NCBI GenBank assembly: GCA_046705645.1
Contig: JBJKQE010000063.1
Span: 19,649-83,648 of the forward strand
DNA: 64,000 nt
Origin: FEN-1297 sp046705645
GTDB lineage: Bacteria; Bacteroidota; Ignavibacteria; Ignavibacteriales; Ignavibacteriaceae
Direction: 5' to 3'
Shown here: positions 1 to 8,312 of the stretch, piece after piece
Position numbering within the stretch: position 1 is the stretch's first letter
Layout of the letters: each line of letters starts with the position of its first letter
The notes under the pieces: model-generated
Told to the model about the DNA's origin: nothing
Database searches by the model: none
The model's input: the letters and a program-made list of their open reading frames with translations, nothing else
Program-made: the position numbers and the translations under genes

Positions 1-483
1 TTAATTTAAGTAATTATTTTACAATAAGTTATGAAACTGTTTTATCGAATTTTAATCAAAACCTTAATTTTTACTTAATAAATTTGGCGATTTATAATAC
101 ATATAAATAAAATTTGCTCTTAATATTTTAAGTCAGATGAACTTACGAATCGAAACGCATCACACTTTTCAACTGTTCCAAAATTAAATAATTGACTATT
201 CGGAAAAAGAAATTTACATTGTTATTAGATGAAATATAATTTCAACTTAAAGACATCAGAATCAAATTTTGGAAAAGAATTTATAAATTAATAAGTTGAA
301 ATTAGTTTATAGATTCGAGAACAAATAATGTGTTCAAATAAACAATTATTATTTTTAAAAATAAAAAGAGGGAAATTCTATTTTTCAAATAAATACCATC
401 CAAATATCCGATCTCATAATAACAACTTTATAATAATAGCGGATTAATTTATTTAAGTTAACTGTTTAACAAAGGAGGAAAAT
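1..483. other. Intergenic, no gene seen
   Basis: Very AT-rich stretch with stop codons in all frames and no protein I can recognise. The only clear signal is a strong Shine-Dalgarno (aaaggagg, 471-478) that belongs to the gene starting at 484. A promoter for that gene should lie here, but I cannot place it with confidence. Confidence 0.6.
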
Positions 484-972
484 ATGCGATCAAGAATTTC
501 TCAAAAGCGGAACGACAGACTAATTAAAGAAAGGAGAAAAGATACTTATAAAAACATTTCTGCTATACCGGAGAAAGCTGTGTGTAAAAATTGCGGCGTT
601 ACTTTTTCAAATGGACATTGGACGTGGAAAGAAAAGGATGAAAATTTTTATGAAACAATTTGCCCTGCTTGTAAACGTACAGAAGATAATTATCCTGCCG
701 GATTAATTGAGATTAAAGGTAAATTCTATAACGAGCATTCTAAAGAAATTTCCAATCTTATCAAGAATACAGAGAAACTAGAGAAAAATGAAAGACCGTT
801 AGAAAGAATTATGTCTATCAAAAAGGAAATAGGGCGCATAATAGTAACAACTACCGGAATTCATATTGCAAGAAGAATTGGCGAAGCGTTAAAAAGATCC
901 TACCAAGGACTTTTTTCATTTCAGTACGGGGAAGGAGAAAAAAGTATTAGAGTGGTTTGGGAAAGACAATAA
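484..972 (+). CDS. BCAM0308-like zinc-ribbon protein
   Basis: A 162-residue soluble protein. The N-terminus is strongly basic (KRNDRLIKERRKDTYK). A four-cysteine zinc ribbon follows at about residues 34-60 (VCKNCGVTF ... ICPACKRTEDNYPAG). After a helical middle part, the C-terminal half (IIVTTTGIHIARRIGEALKRSYQG) resembles the nucleic-acid-associated fold of NMD3-like proteins. Length and layout match what I know as the BCAM0308 family, whose function is not established; the CxxC pairs suggest zinc and possibly RNA binding. The start is set by a near-perfect Shine-Dalgarno (aaaggagg) five bases before the ATG, unusually strong for this window. The gene stands alone between long AT-rich spacers. 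Confidence 0.8.
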   Translation: MRSRISQKRNDRLIKERRKDTYKNISAIPEKAVCKNCGVTFSNGHWTWKEKDENFYETICPACKRTEDNYPAGLIEIKGKFYNEHSKEISNLIKNTEKLEKNERPLERIMSIKKEIGRIIVTTTGIHIARRIGEALKRSYQGLFSFQYGEGEKSIRVVWERQ

Positions 973-1055
973 TTTTCCCGATTAAGTTTATTTAAACACT
1001 AACTTATCGGACTTTTAAAATTAAAAATCAATTATATTTAGGTTAATAAATGAAG

Positions 1056-1083
1056 ATTGCGCAGTTTAATAAAACTGCGCAAT
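1056..1083. terminator. Perfect 12-bp hairpin, probable terminator
   Basis: Two perfectly complementary 12-base arms (attgcgcagttt and aaactgcgcaat) surround a four-base loop, about 85 bases after the stop of the zinc-ribbon gene. GC-rich stem in an AT-rich background. There is no clean T run directly after it on either strand, so factor-independent termination is likely but not certain. Confidence 0.5.
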
Positions 1084-1303
1084 AAATAAAATATAGGGGT
1101 AAAATTTTTTATCAAATAAAACAAAGCATAAAAAGCTTAAAATGAACCAGCACATTTCAAATTAAAAAGAAAATTCTATCAGTAAAACTACAATCGTCAT
1201 CATCTATTATTTCCAACTATCATAATTATATTGTTTATTAGTAATAGAAAGTTATGTTTATGACGTCCGGGAAAATATAAGTTTAATAAACGACGGTGAT
1301 ATT

Positions 1304-1726
1304 ATGAAAAAACAACATTTTTTATTAGCTGTTGTTCTTTTCACGTTTATTGTCTCAGCGGTTTCATTTTCAAAAGGGAGTAAATCAATCAATTCAAATT
1401 CATCTTACAATTTGATTGAAGCAAATTATATGGAAGGATTGAAGTCGGATAATTTAGGATTGCGAATGAGTTGCGCATATTTTCTGGGGGAGATGAAATC
1501 TCCCAATGCTGTAATTCCTTTAATGAAAATACTAAACACTGAAAATCATGAAGGGATAAGAATTATTGCAGCATGGTCGTTAATTAAAATTGGAGACCCC
1601 AGAGGCATTTATCTGGTTAAAAGTCTGAGTGAAACTTGCAAAGATTGCTCGGTCCAATCAATGTGTGCATATTTTTATTACCACTATGTTCTTTCATCCG
1701 AAGGAAAGCTCAATTCGGACGATTAA
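1304..1726 (+). CDS. Secreted HEAT-repeat protein
   Basis: A 140-residue protein with a clear signal peptide (MKKQHFLLAVVLFTFIVSAVSFS). The mature part holds about two HEAT/PBS-lyase-like helical repeats (LGLRMSCAYFLGEMKSPNAV and IRIIAAWSLIKIGDPRG, residues about 55-110). Such short repeats usually mediate protein contacts; no catalytic residues are visible. A pair of cysteines near the end (CKDCS) could form a disulfide or bind metal in the periplasm. It is monocistronic, and its partner cannot be deduced from its neighbours. Confidence 0.75.
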   Translation: MKKQHFLLAVVLFTFIVSAVSFSKGSKSINSNSSYNLIEANYMEGLKSDNLGLRMSCAYFLGEMKSPNAVIPLMKILNTENHEGIRIIAAWSLIKIGDPRGIYLVKSLSETCKDCSVQSMCAYFYYHYVLSSEGKLNSDD

Positions 1727-1773
1727 CTGAAAGTATATATATTTTCCGCCGGCAATTCATTTACAAAAGGATT

Positions 1774-1799
1774 TAAGAGCCGTTTAACACCGGCTCTTA
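1774..1799 (-). terminator. Hairpin between convergent genes
   Basis: Arms taagagccg and cggctctta (nine base pairs, eight-base loop) lie between the HEAT gene and the convergent deacetylase gene. Position suggests a shared transcription terminator, but the T tract is weak on both strands. Confidence 0.5.
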
Positions 1800-1860
1800 G
1801 AAAATTATATATACTTATAAACCTTAGAAAAAATGTGTGTAATTACGTCAATTATAATAA

Positions 1861-3510
1861 CTAAGGTTTAAATGATTTGTTAATATCCCCGGCAGCTATT
1901 CCTTTAATATTTTGGACTATACTTGTGTTGGAAATCGAAACAGAAACCGGAGTAGAAAATATCCAGTCAGGTATATAAAAATGGTTAATGGATCCCACAA
2001 ATCTTTTAGCCATCAGCAAAGCATCATTACCATTAATAATTCCGTCATTATTCACATCTGCAGCTTTTATTTGCAAACTATCAAGATATATTTTTTTTGA
2101 AGAATATTTTAATACCAGCAAGGCGTCGGTTGAATTTACTCCTCCCCAGTTTCCAATCTTTTCGGCGGATAATATATAATTACCGGCTGTTAAATTCATG
2201 AACGAATATTTTCCATTTGCATTGGTTACTGTTTTAAGAGTATCACCGCTTTTACTAAGAATTACAGTAACATTTGATAAAGGACTTTCTTCCTTATTAT
2301 CATAAATAATATTACCTGATAATTCAAACAAGGAAGTTGAGTTTTTAATTGTTACAATTCCTCCGTCAGGAATTATTTTAATTTCAGCTATTGTATTATT
2401 ACTGTCCGCTGATGTTGTTGTTTCATAAATTTGATTGCCTTGAGAAACTTGGACATTTTTCCATCCTGTTGGAACAACAATTTTAGCAGTCAGCGGATAA
2501 TTATAGATTGAATCATCCAAATTATCTGTAGGAATTATTTGAATTTTTGTCGAGTCGTTGGCTGCAACTATATATGAAAATTTTTCTCTCTCTTTAATAT
2601 ATCTAACAACATCACCCAACGGAGCAACCCAGATATAATTGCTGTCCGATTTTTGTTTTATCCATTGACATAATTCCGATAACCATTCCGTAGATACAGG
2701 ATAGTACAAACCCAAACTAGAATCAGCAATTATTTGATAGAACGGCAAAACTTCGTGTGCAAGAAAAACGCTCCATTTACCATTGGCTATTGTTTGAGTT
2801 TGTAAAATATTCGTATACATATTAAACTCATCCTGATCATCACTAGGTGAATTTCTAGGTTGGTCAAATTGAATATCTGAAGAACCTAAAGTATAAAAGT
2901 CCATACCTGAAATATTAGAATTGCTAACATAGCTGCCGCATGTTCTGGCAGCTTCAAAATATTTTTGTGCAATATTTTCGACATTCTGATTGTATGTACA
3001 ATAAGGATACGCCGTGGTAATACACTTTTGCCCGGCAATTTTCTCTTCAATTGTTTTTTTTGATTGGTATAGCTCATAAGTTATTGTTCCGGGAGTAGTT
3101 TCATCACCAATAGGAAGAGTTGTTAAGTCAGGATGATTTACTGTATGATCTCCAATTTCATTACCTTCCTGCGCCAACTGTTTAAATTCACTCCATAAAC
3201 CATATCTCCATATTGTGGGAAGGCTATCACTTAAAGCTGACGATATAACATAATATGTTGCATGAAATCCAAAACTATTCATTATAGGGCGGACATAATC
3301 ATACTGCGATTGCAGACCGTCGTCAAAAGTAAATGAAAACGCTGCTTTCCTACCATTTGCCCAAGTTTCTATATTAACTTGTCCGATTGAAGAAATTGAA
3401 GTTTCGATTCTATGTACATCTTTAGAATTTGTAAAGCTGTTTTTATTCTGAGGATAAGTAAAACTATTAAGGAAAGCAATAAAAAATAAAAATATTATAG
3501 TTTTTATCAT
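1861..3510 (-). CDS. Secreted CE4 polysaccharide deacetylase with dockerin-like repeats
   Basis: Predicted NodB-family deacetylase acting on extracellular glycan. From the ATG at 3510 it has a signal peptide (MIKTIIFLFFIAFLNSF), then a NodB domain at about residues 50-310. TFDDG supplies Asp63/Asp64 and GDHTVNHPDL supplies His122 and His126, the expected catalytic Asp and metal-binding HxxxH. A beta-sandwich carboxypeptidase-regulatory-like domain (SGNIIYDN ... NLTAGNYILSAEK) follows. Next come a calcium-loop dockerin-like repeat (ADVNNDGIINGNDALLMAKR) and a degenerate partner (NSTDALLVLK). There is no T9SS tail, unlike other secreted proteins here. A TTG at 3525 is an alternative start with a modest AGGA upstream; I prefer the ATG because it starts a normal signal peptide. 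Confidence 0.85.
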   Translation of the reverse strand: MIKTIIFLFFIAFLNSFTYPQNKNSFTNSKDVHRIETSISSIGQVNIETWANGRKAAFSFTFDDGLQSQYDYVRPIMNSFGFHATYYVISSALSDSLPTIWRYGLWSEFKQLAQEGNEIGDHTVNHPDLTTLPIGDETTPGTITYELYQSKKTIEEKIAGQKCITTAYPYCTYNQNVENIAQKYFEAARTCGSYVSNSNISGMDFYTLGSSDIQFDQPRNSPSDDQDEFNMYTNILQTQTIANGKWSVFLAHEVLPFYQIIADSSLGLYYPVSTEWLSELCQWIKQKSDSNYIWVAPLGDVVRYIKEREKFSYIVAANDSTKIQIIPTDNLDDSIYNYPLTAKIVVPTGWKNVQVSQGNQIYETTTSADSNNTIAEIKIIPDGGIVTIKNSTSLFELSGNIIYDNKEESPLSNVTVILSKSGDTLKTVTNANGKYSFMNLTAGNYILSAEKIGNWGGVNSTDALLVLKYSSKKIYLDSLQIKAADVNNDGIINGNDALLMAKRFVGSINHFYIPDWIFSTPVSVSISNTSIVQNIKGIAAGDINKSFKP

Positions 3511-3829
3511 TTGGTTTAACGGCAAATTAAAATCCTAAACAAATCATCCGGTTTTCTCTAATTCTTTCAAATTCACTATTTATTATTTGAATTATTTTGA
3601 GAAGTTATATATTAAAATAATACAGAAATATTATTCAATATCGAAACGTAACTTATTTTATTGATATAATTTTATAACAATAAGCCATATTAAGATAACC
3701 TGATTACTATAATTCTCAAATACCAGGCCAATATATACTGTATTTGGCTTTTTTAAAGTTGGATTTATTGCTTTATTAAATGTTTTTTAATAAAAGAAAT
3801 GTATGTTTGGAAAAAGTTCTTGTAAAAGA

Positions 3830-4297
3830 TTAAAAACCGTAAAAGAAGTATTTGATCTTTTGTGATACTATTAAAGACATTTTATCGCCTCTTGAAGTTG
3901 AATATGGCTGAATTCCCAAATAAAGAAATACTTTTTCACTTTCGGATAAAATAAATTTTTCGATTAATTTAAGTGAATATCCGTGCGAGCTAATCCCCAC
4001 GGTTTCAATTTGTTCTTGAGTCAGCCATGCAATATCTCCAGGTTCAGTTCCGAGTAGTGCCGAATCTATAAATACTATTGCCTTAGCTTCACTCATTAAT
4101 ATTTGCTGAAGGTAGTTTTCCGGGTTGGTACCGGCATTAATAATTTGTGAATGCGTATACTCCGTCATATCCTTCAAATATCTTACAAAAAATAAGCCTG
4201 CTGCATCATCTGTTTTGTATGAATTTCCCATGCCTACAAACATAATTTCTTCAGGTTGGAAAGCAGAAAGTCTATTCCTTAAATCTTTTAAAGTCAT
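3830..4297 (-). CDS. HycI-type hydrogenase maturation protease (peptidase M52)
   Basis: Predicted nickel-dependent endopeptidase that trims the C-terminus of the large subunit of a [NiFe] hydrogenase after nickel insertion. The 155-residue length fits the family. The fold signature VGMGNSYKTDDAAG (Asp31), the middle Asp78 (VFIDSALLG) and His105 (ISSHGYSLKL) match the three nickel-sensing positions. The stretches NAGTNPEN, GTEPGDIAWL and LYLGIQP track HycI more closely than HybD/HyaD. No hydrogenase structural gene lies in this window, so it is an orphan here. A group 3 or 4 type hydrogenase elsewhere in the genome is a reasonable inference. Confidence 0.8.
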   Translation of the reverse strand: MTLKDLRNRLSAFQPEEIMFVGMGNSYKTDDAAGLFFVRYLKDMTEYTHSQIINAGTNPENYLQQILMSEAKAIVFIDSALLGTEPGDIAWLTQEQIETVGISSHGYSLKLIEKFILSESEKVFLYLGIQPYSTSRGDKMSLIVSQKIKYFFYGF

Positions 4298-4676
4298 ATT
4301 ATGTTTTTACCGTATTGATTTATTATATTTTTTTTTGAATTAATTACAAACTGAATCCACTTAAAAAAATTTTTTTCTATTTCAGACATTCCTTTTAGTT
4401 TAAAAGACTAATAATCATAATTATTAAAAAGATGTTGATAAAAAGCTATTAAAAATAACTAAGAAGTTCAATAAAGAAATAGTTAGATTAGGCATATTTT
4501 TTAAATCATAATATTTTTAATGGTTTTAGAACTTATTAAGTTAAATTAATTGCTGTTATTTTTTATGATATTAATTTATCTTTACAAAAAGAATAATTTT
4601 TATAGCAGCAATGTGGGATACTTCCTTAATTAATAAAATCGCAAGTCTATAGGTATAGAATTAAATGTAAACAAAG

Positions 4677-4862
4677 AATTGTTATATTGAGTCCTGCGTT
4701 AGCATTGCAGGAATTCTAATGGAAGGTAGAAATTTTGAAAGCTTCGAAGAAAATTTTTACCATGATTCAAGAACAGCAGTCAGTTATTTAAAAGGAGATT
4801 AGAGTGGAGGCGTTGCTGCAACTGTAAAACATCTTACAAAGAATAATCATGAATTCAACTAA
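4677..4862 (+). pseudogene. Unassigned gene remnant
   Basis: An open stretch from 4677 reads through ESCVSIAGILMEGRNFESFE and RTAVSYLKGD to a TAG at 4800-4802. It then continues in the same frame with SGGVAATVKHLTKNNHEFN to a TAA at 4860. The composition looks protein-like and the peptide runs on past the stop, which suggests debris of a coding gene, but I do not recognise the family. It ends 11 bases before the beta-glucosidase start. The rest of the 4298-4676 interval shows nothing. Confidence 0.3.
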
Positions 4863-4873
4863 AATTATGAATA

Positions 4874-6718
4874 ATGAAATCTTTTTATAAAAAATTAATT
4901 ACACCCTTTATTATTTTATTTGTTATTACAATTCTCGGTTTTATAATTGATAACTCGAATCATTTAAATACAGAGTTATCTGATACCGTTATAGAAAATA
5001 AGGTTGATTCTTTATTATCTCTAATGTCTCTCCAAGAAAAAATAGGCCAAATGACACAGGTTGACATTCTCGCAATAAAAAATCCCGAGGACATAGCTAA
5101 ATATTCATTAGGATCAATACTATGTGGAGGTGGTTCGGAAATTAAAGATGAAACAGCAGCAGGATGGGCAAATTATTATGATACTCTTCAATCATATGCA
5201 TTAAAATCGCAATTGAAAATACCGATTATTTTTGGAACTGATGCTGTCCATGGCCATAATAATGTATTAGGAGCAGTAATATTCCCGCATAATATAGGAA
5301 TGGGTTGTACCAGAGATCCCAAGTTAGTTGAAGAAGAAGGCCGAGTGACAGCAGAAGAGATAACCGGGACTGGAATGAACTGGGACTTTGCTCCATGCAT
5401 CGCAGTGGCAAGAAACGAGAGATGGGGAAGGACATACGAAAGTTATGGAGAATCTCCGCAATTGGTTTCAGAAATGGGTCGTGCTTTTATAGAAGGGCTC
5501 CAAGGGGCTAAATTTAAATCTCATTTATCTATAATTGCATGCGCCAAACATTTTGTAGGTGACGGTGGAACTGCTAACGGTAAGGATCAGGGCAATACCG
5601 AATGTGATGAAGCAACACTAAGAAAAATTCATTTACCCGGCTATATTGCTGCGATAAAAGCAGGGGTAAAAACCATAATGGTTTCTTACAGCAGCTGGAA
5701 TGGAGTTAAGATGCACAAGAATAAATATTTATTGACTGATGTATTAAAAAAAGAACTTGGATTTAAAGGTTTCTTAGTTTCGGATTGGGCGGCAATTGAT
5801 CAATTGGGAAAAAACTATAAAAGTGATATTGAAAAATCTATCAATGCCGGCCTTGATATGATAATGATTCCGAATGGCCCTGGTAAAAGAAATAATTACG
5901 CTGAATTTATAAATGATTTAAAAGATTTGGTTAATACAGGTGTAGTTCCTATGTCAAGGATTAATGATGCCGTTAAAAGAATCTTAAGGGTTAAATTAGA
6001 AATAGGTGTTTTTCAACATCCTTTTACAGATAAAGAATATACTTCAACCGTCGGATCAAAAGCTCATCGAGAAATTGCACGGCAATGTGTTAGAGAATCA
6101 TTAGTTCTTTTAAAAAATTCGGGAAACATTTTGCCTCTATCTAAAAATATTAAGCATATAGTTGTCGCCGGCAAAAGTGCCGACAATCTTGGTTATCAAT
6201 GTGGAGGTTGGACTATAAGCTGGCAAGGTGATAGTGGAAATGTAACAACCGGTGGAACAACAATATACAAAGCAATCAAACAAGCTGTTTCTCCCGAAAC
6301 AGAAGTTACTCTTTCTATAGACGGTTCTGATATAAAAAGTGCCGATGTTGCCATTGTGTGCATAGGAGAAAAGCCATATGCGGAGACGTCGGGCGATAGA
6401 AAAAGTTTATCGTTATCAAAAGAAGATGAGGCGGTTATAAATTCCTTCAAAGCTAAAAGAATTCCGATTGTTGTTATTTTAATTTCAGGAAGACCTGTGA
6501 TCATAAATTCCTTTCTTAATAAATCAAATGCATTCATCGCTGGATGGCTGCCTGGTACAGAAGGAGAAGGAATTGCCGATATTCTTTTCGGAGATTATAA
6601 ACCGACAGGTAAGCTTTCACATTCATGGCCGAGAAGTATGAAACAAATCCCGATTAATGTTGGAGACAAAAATTACAACCCTCTTTTTCCCTATGGTTTC
6701 GGATTAACATATAATTAA
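4874..6718 (+). CDS. GH3 beta-glucosidase / beta-glucan exohydrolase
   Basis: Family 3 glycoside hydrolase that removes glucose units from beta-glucans or cello-oligosaccharides. The N-terminus has a membrane-spanning or signal segment (residues about 8-28), so it is exported. The TIM-barrel domain follows (SLQEKIGQMTQ; GTDAVHGHNNV; APCIAVARNERWGRTYESYGE; CAKHFVGDGG). The nucleophile is Asp304 in GFLVSDWAAID. The second alpha/beta domain starts near residue 400 (ESLVLLKNSGNILPLSK) and ends with KLSHSWPRS and a short tail (LFPYGFGLTYN). It lacks the fibronectin-III domain of longer GH3 enzymes and resembles the ExoI-like group. It has no polysaccharide-utilisation partners beside it. A MITE-like repeat follows directly. 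Confidence 0.9.
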   Translation: MKSFYKKLITPFIILFVITILGFIIDNSNHLNTELSDTVIENKVDSLLSLMSLQEKIGQMTQVDILAIKNPEDIAKYSLGSILCGGGSEIKDETAAGWANYYDTLQSYALKSQLKIPIIFGTDAVHGHNNVLGAVIFPHNIGMGCTRDPKLVEEEGRVTAEEITGTGMNWDFAPCIAVARNERWGRTYESYGESPQLVSEMGRAFIEGLQGAKFKSHLSIIACAKHFVGDGGTANGKDQGNTECDEATLRKIHLPGYIAAIKAGVKTIMVSYSSWNGVKMHKNKYLLTDVLKKELGFKGFLVSDWAAIDQLGKNYKSDIEKSINAGLDMIMIPNGPGKRNNYAEFINDLKDLVNTGVVPMSRINDAVKRILRVKLEIGVFQHPFTDKEYTSTVGSKAHREIARQCVRESLVLLKNSGNILPLSKNIKHIVVAGKSADNLGYQCGGWTISWQGDSGNVTTGGTTIYKAIKQAVSPETEVTLSIDGSDIKSADVAIVCIGEKPYAETSGDRKSLSLSKEDEAVINSFKAKRIPIVVILISGRPVIINSFLNKSNAFIAGWLPGTEGEGIADILFGDYKPTGKLSHSWPRSMKQIPINVGDKNYNPLFPYGFGLTYN

Positions 6719-6731
6719 AACCTATTAAATA

Positions 6732-6856
6732 TAAAAGAAGCTGTCTCAAAAGAGTCATTCCGGGTTTGACACGGAATCTAAAATTACGATATTGTTGAAA
6801 AAAATATTCTGAATTAAGCTCAGAATTACTAACTACAGTTTTGAGACAGTCTTTTA
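6732..6856. repeat. MITE-like inverted repeat with inner GTCATTCCG hairpin
   Basis: Outer arms taaaaga(ag)ctgtctcaaaa (6732-6751) and its complement (6839-6856) enclose about 87 bases. Inside the left arm lies a second small hairpin, gtcattccgggtttgacacg followed by gaatc (6754-6778), in which attccg pairs with cggaat. No protein of its own. It sits just after the beta-glucosidase stop and could also serve as a terminator. The inner motif recurs at 36889-36913 in opposite orientation. Confidence 0.65.
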
Positions 6857-7016
6857 TATATTTAAAACACATTCCTATTTTTTAAATTTAATTCGCAGCT
6901 CGGTTCACATTAAATAAAATTTTCTATTATCCGTCTGTGAAGATTCTGGATCTTATGTTCTTTTAATGATTCTGAAATAACTATTTCAAGTAAGATTCAT
7001 TAAAACAAAAAAGTTA

Positions 7017-7064
7017 ATGTTTATTGATATGGGTAATACAAATATAAAAGTCGGTTTATCTTAA
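7017..7064 (+). pseudogene. N-terminal scrap resembling type III pantothenate kinase
   Basis: Fifteen codons read MFIDMGNTNIKVGLS before a TAA. DMGNTNIKVGL is the phosphate-binding start of type III pantothenate kinase (CoaX; usual form IDIGNTNxxxG). Nothing of the remaining roughly 240 residues follows in any frame before the next gene at 7140. This is a decayed remnant or a chance match; the motif is short. The flanking parts of 6857-7139 hold no other gene. Confidence 0.35.
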
Positions 7065-7139
7065 GCAGATATTATATTAAAGATTTTTTACTTATATAAT
7101 AATTTTTATATTTGTCGTAATATTTGAGCGGGGATTATT

Positions 7140-8215
7140 ATGAACATAAAAAAAATTTATTTCATTCTATTATTTATTTCTATTTTAATTCAAATACTTG
7201 GTGTTACTATGGCGCAATCAACCAGACCTATTCGTGATAACGTTGGATTTTGCTGGCAGCCGGATGAAATGAATACATTGATGAAATACCTTTCATCCCA
7301 TGCCGGTAAGACAGCTGACTTCCCTTCTGCAAATCTTGTTGCAGCAATTTCACCTCATGATGATTATCTTTATGCAGGAAGCGTTTATTATCCGCTTTAC
7401 AAATTAATTAAGACAAAAGAAGTTGTAATATTCGGAGTTACGCACGGAACTGTTAGAAAAGCAATGAATGATCCAAAGAATGTTCTGATCTTTGATGATT
7501 ACAAACATTGGCATGGGCCTTATGGTAATTCGGTATCTCACCGCTAAGAGAAATAATAAAAAGCAGATTAAATAAAAACGATTTCATGGTCAGCGATAAA
7601 GCACAGGATATAGAACATTCGATCGAGGCACTAGTTCCCTTTCTTCAATATTACAATAGAGATATAAAAATAACTCCGATAATGGTTACTCAAATGCCGT
7701 ATGAAAAAATGGAACAAGTAAGTGAAGAGTTATCAAAAATAATTTCAGATTATATAAAGCAAAATAATTTAAAACTAGGAAAAGATATTTTCTTTTTAAT
7801 TTCAACCGATGCTGATCATTACGGCAGAGACTTTGATAATATTCCATACGGCGAAGATAAAAAAGCTCATGAAGAAGCTACCGCAAATGATAAAAGAATT
7901 GCCAAAGAATCTTTCAATGGAGTCTTAAATAATGATAAGATTAAAAATCTTACTAAGGAACTCTGGGGTATGCCTGCAGACAATCCTCCAAGCCCGGTTT
8001 GGTGCGGAAAATTCTCTGTCCCGTTCGGACTAATGACAACATCGAATATTATCAAAGAAGCAAGTAATAAAAACTTGACCGGAGAATTATTTAAATATTC
8101 TGACACTTATACTGAAGGAGTTATTCCTATTAAACATACAAACCTGGGAGCGACAGCACCATTCTCATTAAAACATTGGTGCGGATGGCTTTCGGCAGGT
8201 TTTTATCTGAAATAA
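7140..8215 (+). pseudogene. Secreted Memo-family (AmmeMemoRadiSam B) protein, frameshifted
   Basis: Two reading frames together make one Memo-family protein, a class III extradiol-dioxygenase-like fold. Frame one (7140-7547, 135 codons) has a signal peptide (KKIYFILLFISILIQILGVTMAQ), then AAISPHDDYLYAGSVYYPL and VIFGVTHGT, and ends at GPYGNSVSHR. The next frame picks up at about 7533 as SPLREIIKSRLNKNDFMVSD, then AQDIEHSIEALVPFLQYY, FLISTDADHYG and a C-terminus ending GWLSAGFYLK at 8215. The break needs a shift of one base near 7530-7545. The family is normally cytosolic, so the signal peptide is unusual. Its usual partners (AMMECR1-like and radical SAM proteins) are absent from the window. 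Sequencing error cannot be excluded. Confidence 0.8.
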
Positions 8216-8312
8216 AATTTCGTTTATAGCATTAATTTAAAATAAAAATTTACAACCATTTTTTAGATATTTCCCGATCACTTTATTATTATTTTAAATC
8301 GACTATTTATCT

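Noticed and set aside
6654..6872. 72-codon minus-strand frame over the end of the beta-glucosidase
   Set aside because: It runs through the MITE-like repeat and the antisense of a solid gene; explained by the repeat.
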